Source: Mycobacterium saskatchewanense (GTDB lineage: Bacteria; Actinomycetota; Actinomycetes; Mycobacteriales; Mycobacteriaceae). From it: 64,000 bases of DNA. Below the pieces are notes generated by a model, which was not told where the DNA came from, made no database searches, and saw nothing but the letters and a program-made list of their open reading frames with translations. This document shows, piece by piece, positions 1-7,636 of the stretch. The translations under genes were made by a program, and so were the position numbers. Positions within the stretch are counted from its first letter, which is position 1, and every line of letters starts with the position of its first letter. The stretch lies in contig NZ_AP022573.1 in the NCBI RefSeq assembly GCF_010729105.1, forward strand, positions 868,001 to 932,000. Reading direction: 5' to 3'.

Positions 1-924
1 CGGGGCCTGCCCGGCCCCGGCGACGACATCGACCTGAGCAACGTGGTGATGATCATCGGGTCCGAGCCGGTCAGCATCGACGCGATCAATACGTTCACCC
101 GGGCGTTCGGCGGTTACGGGCTGCCGCGCACGGCGTTCAAGCCGTCGTACGGCATCGCGGAGGCCACGTTGTTCGTGGCGACCATCGACCCGGCCGCGGT
201 GCCGTCGGTCGTCCACCTCGACCGCGAGCAGTTGGGCGCCGGCCGCGCGGTGCCCGTCGCGGCCGAGGCCCCCAACGCAGTGGCGCAGGTGTCGTGCGGC
301 CGGGTCGCGCGCAGCCTCTGGGCGGTGATCGTCGACCCCGACACCGAGACGGAACTGCCCGACGGCCGTGTCGGTGAGATCTGGCTGCAGGGCGACAACG
401 TCGGCCGCGGCTACTGGGGCCTGCCGGAGGAGACGCAGCTGGCGTTCGGCGCGAAGCTGCAAGCGAGGCTCGAGCGGGGGAGCCACGCGGAGGGGTCGGC
501 CGTCGCGCGCACCTGGCTGCGGACCGGGGATCTGGGCTTCTATCTCGACGGTCAGCTCTACGTGGCCGGCCGCGTCGCGGACCTGGTGACGATCGAGGGC
601 CGCAACCACTACCCACAGGACATCGAGGCCACCGCGGCGCAGGCGTCACCGATGGTGCGGCGCGGCTACGTGACCGCGTTCACCGCGCCGACCGCCGCCG
701 GCGAGGGCCTGGTCGTCGTCGCCGAGCGCGCGGCGGGCACCAGTCGCGACGACCCGGCGCCTGCGATCGAGGCGATCCGTGCCGCGGTGGCGGGGCGCCA
801 CGGCGTGCCGGTCAGCGACGTCCTATTCCTGCCGGCCGGTGCCATCCCGCGCACCACCAGCGGCAAGCTCGCCCGACGGGCGTGCCGTGCCCAGTACCTC
901 GCCGGCACGCTGGGCGTGCACTGA
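1..924 (+). CDS. Fatty-acyl-AMP ligase (FadD/FAAL family), C-terminal part
   Basis: The reading frame is open from the first base of the window, so the N-terminus lies upstream and about 307 residues are visible. The visible part holds the end of the adenylating core (TGDLGFYLDGQLYVAGR, with the conserved Asp) and the small C-terminal domain (GRNHYPQDIE, then TTSGKLARR with the candidate catalytic Lys). GRNHYPQDIE is characteristic of mycobacterial FAALs that load acyl-adenylates onto polyketide synthases, rather than of CoA ligases. No pks gene follows, so the partner is unknown or upstream. It ends just before a long hairpin. Family assignment is firm; which FadD it is cannot be told. Confidence 0.85.
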   Translation, partial: RGLPGPGDDIDLSNVVMIIGSEPVSIDAINTFTRAFGGYGLPRTAFKPSYGIAEATLFVATIDPAAVPSVVHLDREQLGAGRAVPVAAEAPNAVAQVSCGRVARSLWAVIVDPDTETELPDGRVGEIWLQGDNVGRGYWGLPEETQLAFGAKLQARLERGSHAEGSAVARTWLRTGDLGFYLDGQLYVAGRVADLVTIEGRNHYPQDIEATAAQASPMVRRGYVTAFTAPTAAGEGLVVVAERAAGTSRDDPAPAIEAIRAAVAGRHGVPVSDVLFLPAGAIPRTTSGKLARRACRAQYLAGTLGVH

Positions 925-935
925 GCTCCCGGGGG

Positions 936-1001
936 GCGCCGAGCGTGGGCCCTGCGCACGCGATACGCCCGGCATTCCTACGCAGGCCCCACGCTCGGCG
1001 C
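936..1001. terminator. Long near-perfect inverted repeat downstream of the FadD gene
   Basis: Positions 936-956 and 981-1001 form 21-bp arms with one mismatch around a 24-nt loop. It starts 12 bp after the ligase stop codon and ends 35 bp before the next gene. A stem this long and GC-rich would be very stable in RNA. There is no T-tract, as is common for mycobacterial hairpins. It could be a terminator/mRNA 3' end or a dispersed palindromic repeat. Confidence 0.6.
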
Positions 1002-1036
1002 GGCGGATCTCGCGCCGGTGATGGCATCCTGGCCGT

Positions 1037-1702
1037 ATGGGCCTGGTGTTCCGCTTGCTCGAGCTACTGATCGTGCTCCTGCCGCTGGCGGGTGTGATCA
1101 TGGCAGCGGTGAAGGCGTTCGCCACTCACCGGCGGCGCGCCGACGAGCCGGACCGGCTCGATCCCCCGCAGGTTGCCGACACCCCGCGCCCCGCCAACAA
1201 CCAGGCGGCGCAATGGAGGTCGCTGCGGCGGGTCATCGAGGAGCACAGCCGCACCGACGCGCGGTGGCTCGACTACGAGCTCGATGTCGCCAAGCTGCTC
1301 GACTTTCCGCTCATGACCGACATGCGCGACCCCCTCACGATCGCCTTTCACAAGGCCAAGCTGCGAGCCGACTTCCTGCGTCCCGTCAAAGCCGAGGACC
1401 TCGTCGACGACCCGGAGTCCGCCGCGCAGTATCGGACGGCAGTGGAGGACTACGTGACCGCGTTCACCGTCGCCGAGTCCGAAGCGGTCCGCCGGCGCCG
1501 CAACGACTTCTCCCGGGCGGATCAGCAGCGGATTGCACGCGCCCAGAGCCTCTTGCGGGTGGCATCGGATTCCGCGGCGGCGCCCCAGGAACGTCAGAGT
1601 GCGTACGACCGGGCCCGCAAGGAACTCGAGGGGCTCGTCGTTCTGCCGGCCACCACCCAGGCCGGCATCGAGCGGGGGATCTTTGGCGAACTGGAAGGCT
1701 AG
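1037..1702 (+). CDS. Hypothetical membrane-anchored protein
   Basis: 221 residues. One hydrophobic segment at about residues 4-27 (LLELLIVLLPLAGVIMAAV) is followed by a basic stretch and a long charged, helix-prone cytoplasmic-type domain rich in Asp, Glu and Arg. This pattern suggests a single-pass, N-terminally anchored protein. I recognise no catalytic motif. It starts with ATG after the hairpin, and its stop codon is directly followed by the DUF2071-type gene, so the two may be co-transcribed. Confidence 0.7.
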   Translation: MGLVFRLLELLIVLLPLAGVIMAAVKAFATHRRRADEPDRLDPPQVADTPRPANNQAAQWRSLRRVIEEHSRTDARWLDYELDVAKLLDFPLMTDMRDPLTIAFHKAKLRADFLRPVKAEDLVDDPESAAQYRTAVEDYVTAFTVAESEAVRRRRNDFSRADQQRIARAQSLLRVASDSAAAPQERQSAYDRARKELEGLVVLPATTQAGIERGIFGELEG

Positions 1703-1735
1703 GTGTGCCGCCGGGTGAACTGCCACCATGAGCGG

Positions 1736-2497
1736 GTGACCGGCGCGGCACCCAGCGACCCCAGCGGGGAACCCCTGCTCGCGGGATACCCCGTCACCGC
1801 CCCGCCTCTTCCCGGTCCCACGACCTTCGACCAGCGCTGGTGCGACGTGACCTTCGTCCACTGGCCGGTGCGGCCCGAGAGCGTCGAGGACCTGTTCCCG
1901 CCGGGGACCCGGCCCGACGTCTTCGCCGGCGCCACGTATGTCGGGTTGGTCCCGTTCGCGATGAGGAGCACCAAAGTCGGCTCGGCGGTGGGGATTCCGT
2001 ACTTCGGCAGCTTCCTGGAGACGAACGTCCGCCTGTACTCGGTCGACGGCGCCGGCCGCCACGGCGTCCTGTTCCGGTCCCTGGAGACGGCCCGCCTGGC
2101 CGTCGTGCCGGTCATTCGGCTGACGGTGGGCGTCCCCTACACCTGGGCCAGGATGCGGATGGCCCGGGACGGCGACCGCCTCACGTACCACAGCGTGCGC
2201 CGCTGGCCACACCGTGGCCTGCGCAGCCACCTGACGGTCATGGTGGGCGATGTCGTCGCACCGACCGCACTGGAGGTGTGGCTCACCGCCCGGTGGGGCG
2301 CGCACACCCGCAAGGCCGGCCGCACGTGGTGGGTGCCGAACGAGCACGAGCCGTGGCCGTTGCGGGCCGCGGAGATCGTGGAGCTGAGCGACGATCTGGT
2401 CGGCGCCGCCGGGGCGCACCCGGCCGGCGAGCGGCTACGCGCGCTGCATTCACCGGAAATGCGGACCCGCTTCGGGCGACCCTGGGTCGTTCGCTGA
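1736..2497 (+). CDS. DUF2071/YqjF-like protein
   Basis: About 253 residues from GTG 1736; an in-frame GTG at 1703 would add 11 residues with an unlikely Cys/His-rich start. The segment FDQRWCDVTFVHWPV, the central YVGLVPFAM, PYFGSFLETNVRLYS and the later GVPYTW fit the DUF2071 (YqjF-like) family of uncharacterised, acetoacetate-decarboxylase-like fold proteins. The biochemical role is unknown. It converges on the SDR gene with only 9 bp between stop codons. Confidence 0.7.
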   Translation: MTGAAPSDPSGEPLLAGYPVTAPPLPGPTTFDQRWCDVTFVHWPVRPESVEDLFPPGTRPDVFAGATYVGLVPFAMRSTKVGSAVGIPYFGSFLETNVRLYSVDGAGRHGVLFRSLETARLAVVPVIRLTVGVPYTWARMRMARDGDRLTYHSVRRWPHRGLRSHLTVMVGDVVAPTALEVWLTARWGAHTRKAGRTWWVPNEHEPWPLRAAEIVELSDDLVGAAGAHPAGERLRALHSPEMRTRFGRPWVVR

Positions 2498-2506
2498 TCG
2501 GGCGCG

Positions 2507-3280
2507 TCAGACGCAGGTGTATCCGCCGTCGATGACGAGGTCCGACCCGGTCATGTAGCTGGACGCGTCACTCGCGAGATAGAGATACAGGCCGGCGAGC
2601 TCCTCGGGCGTTCCCAGCCGTCCCATCGGTATCTTCGGCTCCCACTGGACGTGGTACTCGACGAGCGGCTCGACGAGTTCGGTGAGGATGTAGCCCGGGC
2701 TGACACTGTTGACGCGGATCCGGTGCGGCGCGAATTCGACCGCCATCGCCTTGGTCAGCTGAATCACCGCCGCTTTCGAGGTGCAGTAGTGGCCGACGCG
2801 CTGTGGGACGTTGATGATGTGGCCGGACATCGAGGCGGTGTTGATGATCACCCCGCCCCGGCCCTGCCCGACCATCGCCCGGGCCGCCGCCTGGGCGGTG
2901 AGGAACACCCCGTAGACGTTGGTGCTCTGGATGCGCTGGAATTCCTCGGGCGACATGTCCAGCATCCCCTCGACCGCGATGATGCCGGCGTTGCAGACGG
3001 CGATGTCGAGGCCGCCGAGCTCGCCCGTCACCCGGTCCACCATGGCGGTGACCTCGTCCGGTTGCGTGACATCGCAGCGAATAGGCAGCACCCTGCCCGC
3101 ACCGGCGGCCGCCGTCAGCTCGTGCGCGACCCCCTCCAGCGTGTCGGAATGCCTTGCGGCAACGGCTACTTGGGCTCCGGCCTCCAGATACGCCCGTGCG
3201 ACCTTCTTGCCAATGCCGCTGGACGCCCCGGTCACCAGAGCCGTCTTCCCGCGCAAGTCGAACAACTCCATCACACTCAT
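2507..3280 (-). CDS. Short-chain dehydrogenase/reductase
   Basis: 257 residues from ATG 3280 (MSVMELF); a longer in-frame start at 3316 would add 12 unconserved residues. It is a classical SDR: TGASSGIG cofactor loop at residues 17-24, NAG in VCNAGI, a Ser in NTASMSGH, catalytic Tyr/Lys in GHYCTSKAA, then SPGYILTE and a C-terminal DLVIDGGYTCV. It probably carries out NAD(P)-dependent oxidation or reduction of a hydroxyl/carbonyl group. The substrate is not evident. It is divergent from the SnoaL-like gene at 3334, so the 53 bp between them must hold both promoters. Confidence 0.9.
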   Translation of the reverse strand: MSVMELFDLRGKTALVTGASSGIGKKVARAYLEAGAQVAVAARHSDTLEGVAHELTAAAGAGRVLPIRCDVTQPDEVTAMVDRVTGELGGLDIAVCNAGIIAVEGMLDMSPEEFQRIQSTNVYGVFLTAQAAARAMVGQGRGGVIINTASMSGHIINVPQRVGHYCTSKAAVIQLTKAMAVEFAPHRIRVNSVSPGYILTELVEPLVEYHVQWEPKIPMGRLGTPEELAGLYLYLASDASSYMTGSDLVIDGGYTCV

Positions 3281-3333
3281 TCGGTATCCCCATCCACGCG
3301 TACGGCTTGTCACCACGTTCTAGTCTGTCCGCC

Positions 3334-3810
3334 ATGGGCAAATTCAGCAGGGCCGAAATCGACGCAGCCGTCCGGAACTACACAACCGTCGTCGAGGGAT
3401 GCAGCGCGTCGGGGGACTGGCGACCTTTCGCTGACCTCTTCACCGAAGACGTCGTCTACACCGAGCACCACTACGGAGTCTTCCACGGGCGTGAGGCGGT
3501 GCGCGACTGGATCGTCGCCGTCATGGCTCCGTTCCCGCACATGCGATTTCCGTCCGACTGGATCGCCTACGACGACGAGAACGACGCCGTCGTCCTGATG
3601 ATCAAGAACTTGCTCGATCACCCGTCGGACCCGGAGGGTGAGCCGTTCTGGTTCCCGAACTGGACGCGGCTGGTCTACGCCGGCGACGGGTTGTTCTCCA
3701 GCGAGGAAGACATCTACAACCCCGACCGCGACGCGCCGCGGGTGGTGGGGGAGTGGCTGCAGGCGGGCGGCCAGCTCGCCTCGACCGAGATCCTGCAGCC
3801 GAACGGGTAG
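3334..3810 (+). CDS. SnoaL/NTF2-like domain protein
   Basis: 158 residues from ATG 3334. Features of the cone-shaped NTF2/SnoaL fold are visible: an N-terminal helix (FSRAEIDAAVRNYTTVVE), DLFTEDVVYTEHHYGVFHGREAVRDWI, and a strand-rich C-terminal half with FPNWTRLVYAGDG. Such domains act as small isomerases, hydrolases or ligand binders. No specific catalytic residue pattern can be assigned. It is divergent from the SDR gene and may share its pathway (inference). It converges on the DJ-1-family gene with a 4-bp gap. Confidence 0.75.
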   Translation: MGKFSRAEIDAAVRNYTTVVEGCSASGDWRPFADLFTEDVVYTEHHYGVFHGREAVRDWIVAVMAPFPHMRFPSDWIAYDDENDAVVLMIKNLLDHPSDPEGEPFWFPNWTRLVYAGDGLFSSEEDIYNPDRDAPRVVGEWLQAGGQLASTEILQPNG

Positions 3811-3814
3811 CCGC

Positions 3815-4570
3815 CTACTCTGCGGTGACGGGCTTGCCCCGCCGCTGCCGCCGCGAGCGCACCGCGCCTAGCGCCTGCTCCCAGGCGAGCAGTGTCGTCG
3901 CCTTCAGGTTGGCGGGGTTGACGCTGTCGCGCGAAAGCAGCGCGGTAGCAGCGGCTTTGGTGGCCGCCGACGCCTTCGACACGTGACCGGAGTCGAACGG
4001 CGGGTGCGGGTCGTATTCGATCACGAGCTGGATCGCCTTCGCGCGGGCCTCGCCGCCGATCTCGCCGGCCAGCCACAGCGCGAGGTCGATGCCGGCCGAC
4101 ACGCCGGCGCTCGTCACGACGTTGGCCTGGCGCACGATGCGCTCGTCACCGACGGGGATGGCGCCGAACGCCCTCAGGGCGGGGACGGTCACCCAGTGCG
4201 ACGTCGCGCGCCGGTTGGTCAGCAGGCCAGCGGCGGCCAGGATCACCGAACCCGAGCACACGGACGTCGTCCAGGCGGCCCTGCGGCTGGCCCCGCGCAG
4301 CCAGTCGAGGAGCGCCCCGTCGCGAGCGTGCACCGGGGTCGAGGGGCCGCCCGGCACGAGAATCACGTCCGGGCCGGGGGTTTCGGCCAGCGTGTGGGTG
4401 GCCCCAATGACCAGGACGCCCGAGTCGGCGGTGATCGGTCCCGTCCGGTGCCAGACGAACCGCACCTCCGCGCCGGGCAGGTTGCGCAGCACTTCATAGG
4501 GGCCGATCATGTCCAGCGCGGTGAACCCGGGATAGGCCACGAAGGCGATCTGAGTCATTGTCGTCCCCAT
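3815..4570 (-). CDS. DJ-1/PfpI family protein
   Basis: 251 residues; ATG 4558 (MTQIAFVAYPGF) is an alternative start. DJ-1/PfpI features are FTALDMIGPYEVL, VILVPGGPST and the nucleophile elbow TTSVCSGSVILAAAGLL with the reactive Cys. Unlike its neighbour it has no AraC-type DNA-binding tail, which resembles isonitrile-hydratase-like members. The C-terminal extension (about residues 195-251) is Ala/Lys-rich and basic. It starts 4 bp after the GlxA-type regulator, so the two should be co-transcribed. Confidence 0.85.
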   Translation of the reverse strand: MGTTMTQIAFVAYPGFTALDMIGPYEVLRNLPGAEVRFVWHRTGPITADSGVLVIGATHTLAETPGPDVILVPGGPSTPVHARDGALLDWLRGASRRAAWTTSVCSGSVILAAAGLLTNRRATSHWVTVPALRAFGAIPVGDERIVRQANVVTSAGVSAGIDLALWLAGEIGGEARAKAIQLVIEYDPHPPFDSGHVSKASAATKAAATALLSRDSVNPANLKATTLLAWEQALGAVRSRRQRRGKPVTAE

Positions 4571-4574
4571 CTGT

Positions 4575-5525
4575 CTAGGCGAAGGCTTTGCGGTACTGGT
4601 CGGGCGACAGCCCGACTCGGCGGATGAAGTTGCGCCGCATCGTTTCTGCGGTGCCGAAGCCGCACCGTGCGGCGATCGCGACGACGGTGTCGTCGGTCTC
4701 TTGCAATTGGCGGCGGGCGGCCTCGGTGCGAATCCGCTCGACGTAGTGACCGGGGGCCTCGCCGACCTCGTGGGTGAACACGCGGGTGAAGTGGCGCGGG
4801 CTCATCGCCACCCGGCGGGCCAGCTCACCGATGCTGTGCGGACCGCTCGGCTCCGCCTCGATGGCCTCCTGCACCTGCCGGATGGACGTGCGCTTGGCGC
4901 GCGGCATCCACACGGGCGCCGCGAACTGCGTCTGCCCACCGGAGCGGCGCAGGTGCAGGACGAGCCAGCGCGCGACCGTCTGCGCGACCTCGGTGCCGTG
5001 GTCGTCCTCGACCAGGGACAGCGAGAGGTCGATTCCCGCGGTGACGCCCGCGGCCGTCCACACCGACTCCGAGCTGCGGACGAAGATCGGGTCGGGATCG
5101 ACCTGCACGGACGGAAACTCACGGGCCAGCCGGCCGGCGAAGGCCCAGTGTGTGGTCACCCGGCAGCCGTCCAGCAGCCCCGCCTCGGCGGCGAGGAAGG
5201 CCCCGGTACAGACGGTGACGACCCGGCGTGCGGTTTCGGAGACCGCCTTGACCCAGGCCAGCAGCTCGGCGTCGCCTCGCGCGCCATCGATACCACCCCC
5301 GCCGGGCAGCACGACCGTGTCGATCGGCCCCTCCGGATCCGGCAGCGGCTCACCGACGAAGCTCAAGCCGGTCGCGGTCGACACCGGCCGACCGGCGGCC
5401 GAAGCCAACACGACGCGGTAGCCGCCTTCGGTGAGCAGCGCGGCGCCCGAGAACACCTCGTGCGGACCCACCACGTCGAGCGCCTGCACGCCGGGAAACC
5501 CGACGATGACCACGTTTCGGACCAT
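4575..5525 (-). CDS. GlxA-type transcriptional regulator (DJ-1/PfpI + AraC HTH)
   Basis: 316 residues. The N-terminal DJ-1/PfpI-like sensor domain (VQALDVVGPHEVFSG, VVLPGGGG, VTVCTGAFLAAEAGLL) is followed by an AraC/XylS double helix-turn-helix: SIGELARRVAMSPRHFTRVF, then AIAARCGFGTAETMRRNF and GLSPDQYRKAFA. This is the GlxA/FtrA/ArgR-type activator architecture. It lies just upstream of the stand-alone DJ-1 gene on the same strand, and is divergent from tpx with about 110 bp between. It probably controls its own operon (inference). The effector is unknown. Confidence 0.9.
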   Translation of the reverse strand: MVRNVVIVGFPGVQALDVVGPHEVFSGAALLTEGGYRVVLASAAGRPVSTATGLSFVGEPLPDPEGPIDTVVLPGGGGIDGARGDAELLAWVKAVSETARRVVTVCTGAFLAAEAGLLDGCRVTTHWAFAGRLAREFPSVQVDPDPIFVRSSESVWTAAGVTAGIDLSLSLVEDDHGTEVAQTVARWLVLHLRRSGGQTQFAAPVWMPRAKRTSIRQVQEAIEAEPSGPHSIGELARRVAMSPRHFTRVFTHEVGEAPGHYVERIRTEAARRQLQETDDTVVAIAARCGFGTAETMRRNFIRRVGLSPDQYRKAFA

Positions 5526-5634
5526 GCATTCAGTGTTGGCCAGCCGGCGGCATGTCGTCTACGCCGGGTAGCCCACGATTTAGGACACGGCACCTGGCCC
5601 GAGGCGCTCGCGCGGGCCTTGGCAGACTGTGCCC

Positions 5635-6129
5635 ATGGCACAGATAACCTTGCGTGGAAATCCGATCAAGACCGTCGGCGAACTCCCGTCCGTCGGCTCG
5701 ACGGCCCCCTCCTTCAACCTGACCGGCGGGGACCTCGGTCCGGTCAGCAGCGACCAGTTCAGCGGAAAGCCCGTGGTGCTGAATATCTTTCCGTCGGTGG
5801 ACACCCCGGTGTGCGCGACGAGCGTGCGCAAGTTCAACGAGCGCGCCGCCGGCGGCGGTGTCTCGGTGGTGTGCGTGTCGAAGGACCTGCCGTTCGCCTT
5901 CTCCCGGTTCTGCGGCGCCGAGGGCATCGAGAACGTGAAGACCGCGTCGGCCTTCCGGGACAGCTTCGGCGAGGACTACGGCGTCACCATCGCCGATGGC
6001 CCGATGGCGGGCCTGCTCGCCCGGGCGATCGTGGTGATCGGGGCCGACGGCAAGGTCACCTACACGGAGTTGGTGCCCGAGATCGCCCAGGAGCCCGACT
6101 ACGACGCGGCGCTGGCCGCGGTCGGCTGA
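5635..6129 (+). CDS. tpx: Thiol peroxidase Tpx
   Basis: 164 residues from ATG 5635; an in-frame GTG six bases upstream gives a less likely start. An atypical 2-Cys peroxiredoxin that reduces hydroperoxides in the cytosol using thioredoxin. SVDTPVCATSVRKFNE places the peroxidatic Cys at residue 60, the extra Cys lies at 80 and the resolving Cys at 93 (SRFCGAEG). These are the positions I know for the M. tuberculosis enzyme. Thr57 and Arg91 (SRF) complete the active site. It converges on the nitronate monooxygenase with 4 bp between stops. Confidence 0.96.
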   Translation: MAQITLRGNPIKTVGELPSVGSTAPSFNLTGGDLGPVSSDQFSGKPVVLNIFPSVDTPVCATSVRKFNERAAGGGVSVVCVSKDLPFAFSRFCGAEGIENVKTASAFRDSFGEDYGVTIADGPMAGLLARAIVVIGADGKVTYTELVPEIAQEPDYDAALAAVG

Positions 6130-6133
6130 CGGT

Positions 6134-7084
6134 TCAGTCGCCGCCGACCGGCGGGAGGCGCTGGGCCGCAGCGGCCAGCGCCTCCCGGCACCCGGCCCAC
6201 ATCGTCGCGACGATGTCGGCGGCGGGCGGGAGGTCGGCGATCCGGCCGGCGACCTGACCGGTGTTCGCGACGCTGGCGTCCAGGTCGCCGTCGAAGTAGA
6301 GCCGCCGCACCCGCTGCAGGGCCGCCGCACCTTCGCCGGAAGAGGTTGCCACCTGGAGCTTTTCGGCCGCCGGGGTGCGGATCACGCGCATCACGCGGTT
6401 GCCGTCCAGCGGCAGCAGGACGGTGGAGGTCTCGTCGGCGCGCAGCACGGCATCCTTGAGGTTGCCGTGCACGGGGGAGTCCGCCGAGGCGAGCAGCCGC
6501 GTGCCCATCTGCACCGCCTCGGCGCCGAGCACCAGCGCCGCCGCCATCGACCGCGCGTCGCAAATCCCGCCCGCGGCCACGATCGGGACGTCGACGTGGG
6601 CCGCCACGAGTGGCAGCAGCACCATGGTCGACGCGCCGAGCCGGTTCTTGAACCCGCCGCCCTCGACGCCCTCGACCACCAGCCCGTCCACCCCGGCGTC
6701 GACCGCCTTCCTGGCGGCGGCCAGGGTGCCCACCACGTGGAACACGGTGATGCCGGCGTCGTGCAGCCGGGCGGTGAACAGCGCCGGGTCGCCCGCCGAC
6801 GTGGTCACGAACCGAATACCGTTGTCGGTCAGAAGATCCACGACTGCGGGGTCGCGGTTGAACAGCAGCGCGATGTTCGCGCCCACCGGGCGGTCGGTGA
6901 GGTCGCGCACCCGCCGCAGGTCGGCGCGGCCCTGCTCGGAGGTGGTCTCGATGACACCGAGCGCGCCCGCGTTCGACACCGCCGCCGCCAGCCGGGCGCC
7001 GGCGATGTAGGTCATCGGCGCCTGAATGATCGGGACGTCGATCCGCGCGAGGGCGCAGACCCGGTTCGGCCCGAGCGCGCTCAT
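6134..7084 (-). CDS. Nitronate monooxygenase / NPD-like FMN enzyme
   Basis: 316 residues from ATG 7084. TIM-barrel FMN protein of the 2-nitropropane dioxygenase family: IDVPIIQAPMTYIAG at the start, AVSNAGALGVIETTSEQ, GANIALLFN, FHVVGT, DGLVVEGVEGGGFKNRLG, VPIVAAGGICDARSMAAALVLGAEAVQMGTR (the phosphate-binding loop). It probably oxidises alkyl nitronates such as propionate 3-nitronate using O2, although many mycobacterial members are of unknown substrate. Its start overlaps the stop of the NYN-domain gene by 4 bp, so the pair is translationally coupled. Confidence 0.85.
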   Translation of the reverse strand: MSALGPNRVCALARIDVPIIQAPMTYIAGARLAAAVSNAGALGVIETTSEQGRADLRRVRDLTDRPVGANIALLFNRDPAVVDLLTDNGIRFVTTSAGDPALFTARLHDAGITVFHVVGTLAAARKAVDAGVDGLVVEGVEGGGFKNRLGASTMVLLPLVAAHVDVPIVAAGGICDARSMAAALVLGAEAVQMGTRLLASADSPVHGNLKDAVLRADETSTVLLPLDGNRVMRVIRTPAAEKLQVATSSGEGAAALQRVRRLYFDGDLDASVANTGQVAGRIADLPPAADIVATMWAGCREALAAAAQRLPPVGGD

Positions 7085-7503
7085 CGGTCGCGGGGGTCGA
7101 CGAGGTTGCGGAAGCCGTCGGCCGAAAAGACGGCGGCACCCAGGCTCCGCACCCGCTCGATCAACGCCCGGTCGGACGTCACCACCCGCACCCCGCCGGG
7201 CCGGGCATCGGAGCGCACCAGGCGGACGATCTCGTCGTCGGCGGAGTTCGGCGCCGCCCGCGGCGCGTGCGCGACCTCGACGACCGAGATGGGGATCGGC
7301 GCCCGCGGCGGCCGCTCCAGCACCACGGTGACGTCCGCGGCTTCGGCGGCGGCCCACCGGTCGAGCTTCTCCACCAGCGCGGCGACGGCGCCGCCGCGGT
7401 CCCGCCACCACCCGTCGGGGCGGCTCCCGATGACATTCATGGCGTCGACGATCCAGCGGTGAAACTCCCCGGGCCTGCCCTTCGCCGCACCGGGGTCGGT
7501 CAC
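7081..7503 (-). CDS. NYN/PIN-like domain protein (putative ribonuclease)
   Basis: 140 residues from GTG 7503. The fold is suggested by WIVDAMNVIG (first acidic site, Asp20), WRDRGGAVAALVEKL, TVVLERPP, ADDEIVRLVR (acidic pair) and VVTSDRALIERVRSLG, which is the NYN/PIN-like nuclease pattern with conserved Asp residues for metal binding. It would be expected to cleave RNA. There is no obvious antitoxin beside it. It is first in a two-gene transcript with the nitronate monooxygenase, overlapping by ATGA. Confidence 0.8.
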   Translation of the reverse strand: MTDPGAAKGRPGEFHRWIVDAMNVIGSRPDGWWRDRGGAVAALVEKLDRWAAAEAADVTVVLERPPRAPIPISVVEVAHAPRAAPNSADDEIVRLVRSDARPGGVRVVTSDRALIERVRSLGAAVFSADGFRNLVDPRDR

Positions 7504-7636
7504 CCGCTTCTCCTTCGCCGTTCGGATACCAGCGCAAGCGTAGGGGGCGCGAGCGCCTGCGGGTAGTTTGCCCGGCCACCGATTACAGTTTTCTCGTCGC
7601 ACCCGATGATGGGCCGCCGATGATGGGAAGAAGACA

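Noticed and set aside
4701..6257. 518-codon plus-strand frame opposite the GlxA regulator
   Set aside because: Shadow frame caused by GC-rich third positions; crosses the real tpx gene out of frame.
6134..7579. A single 481-residue protein covering the nitronate monooxygenase and upstream region
   Set aside because: The first 165 residues are Arg-rich shadow of the NYN-domain gene; the real start is ATG 7084, overlapping that gene by 4 bp.
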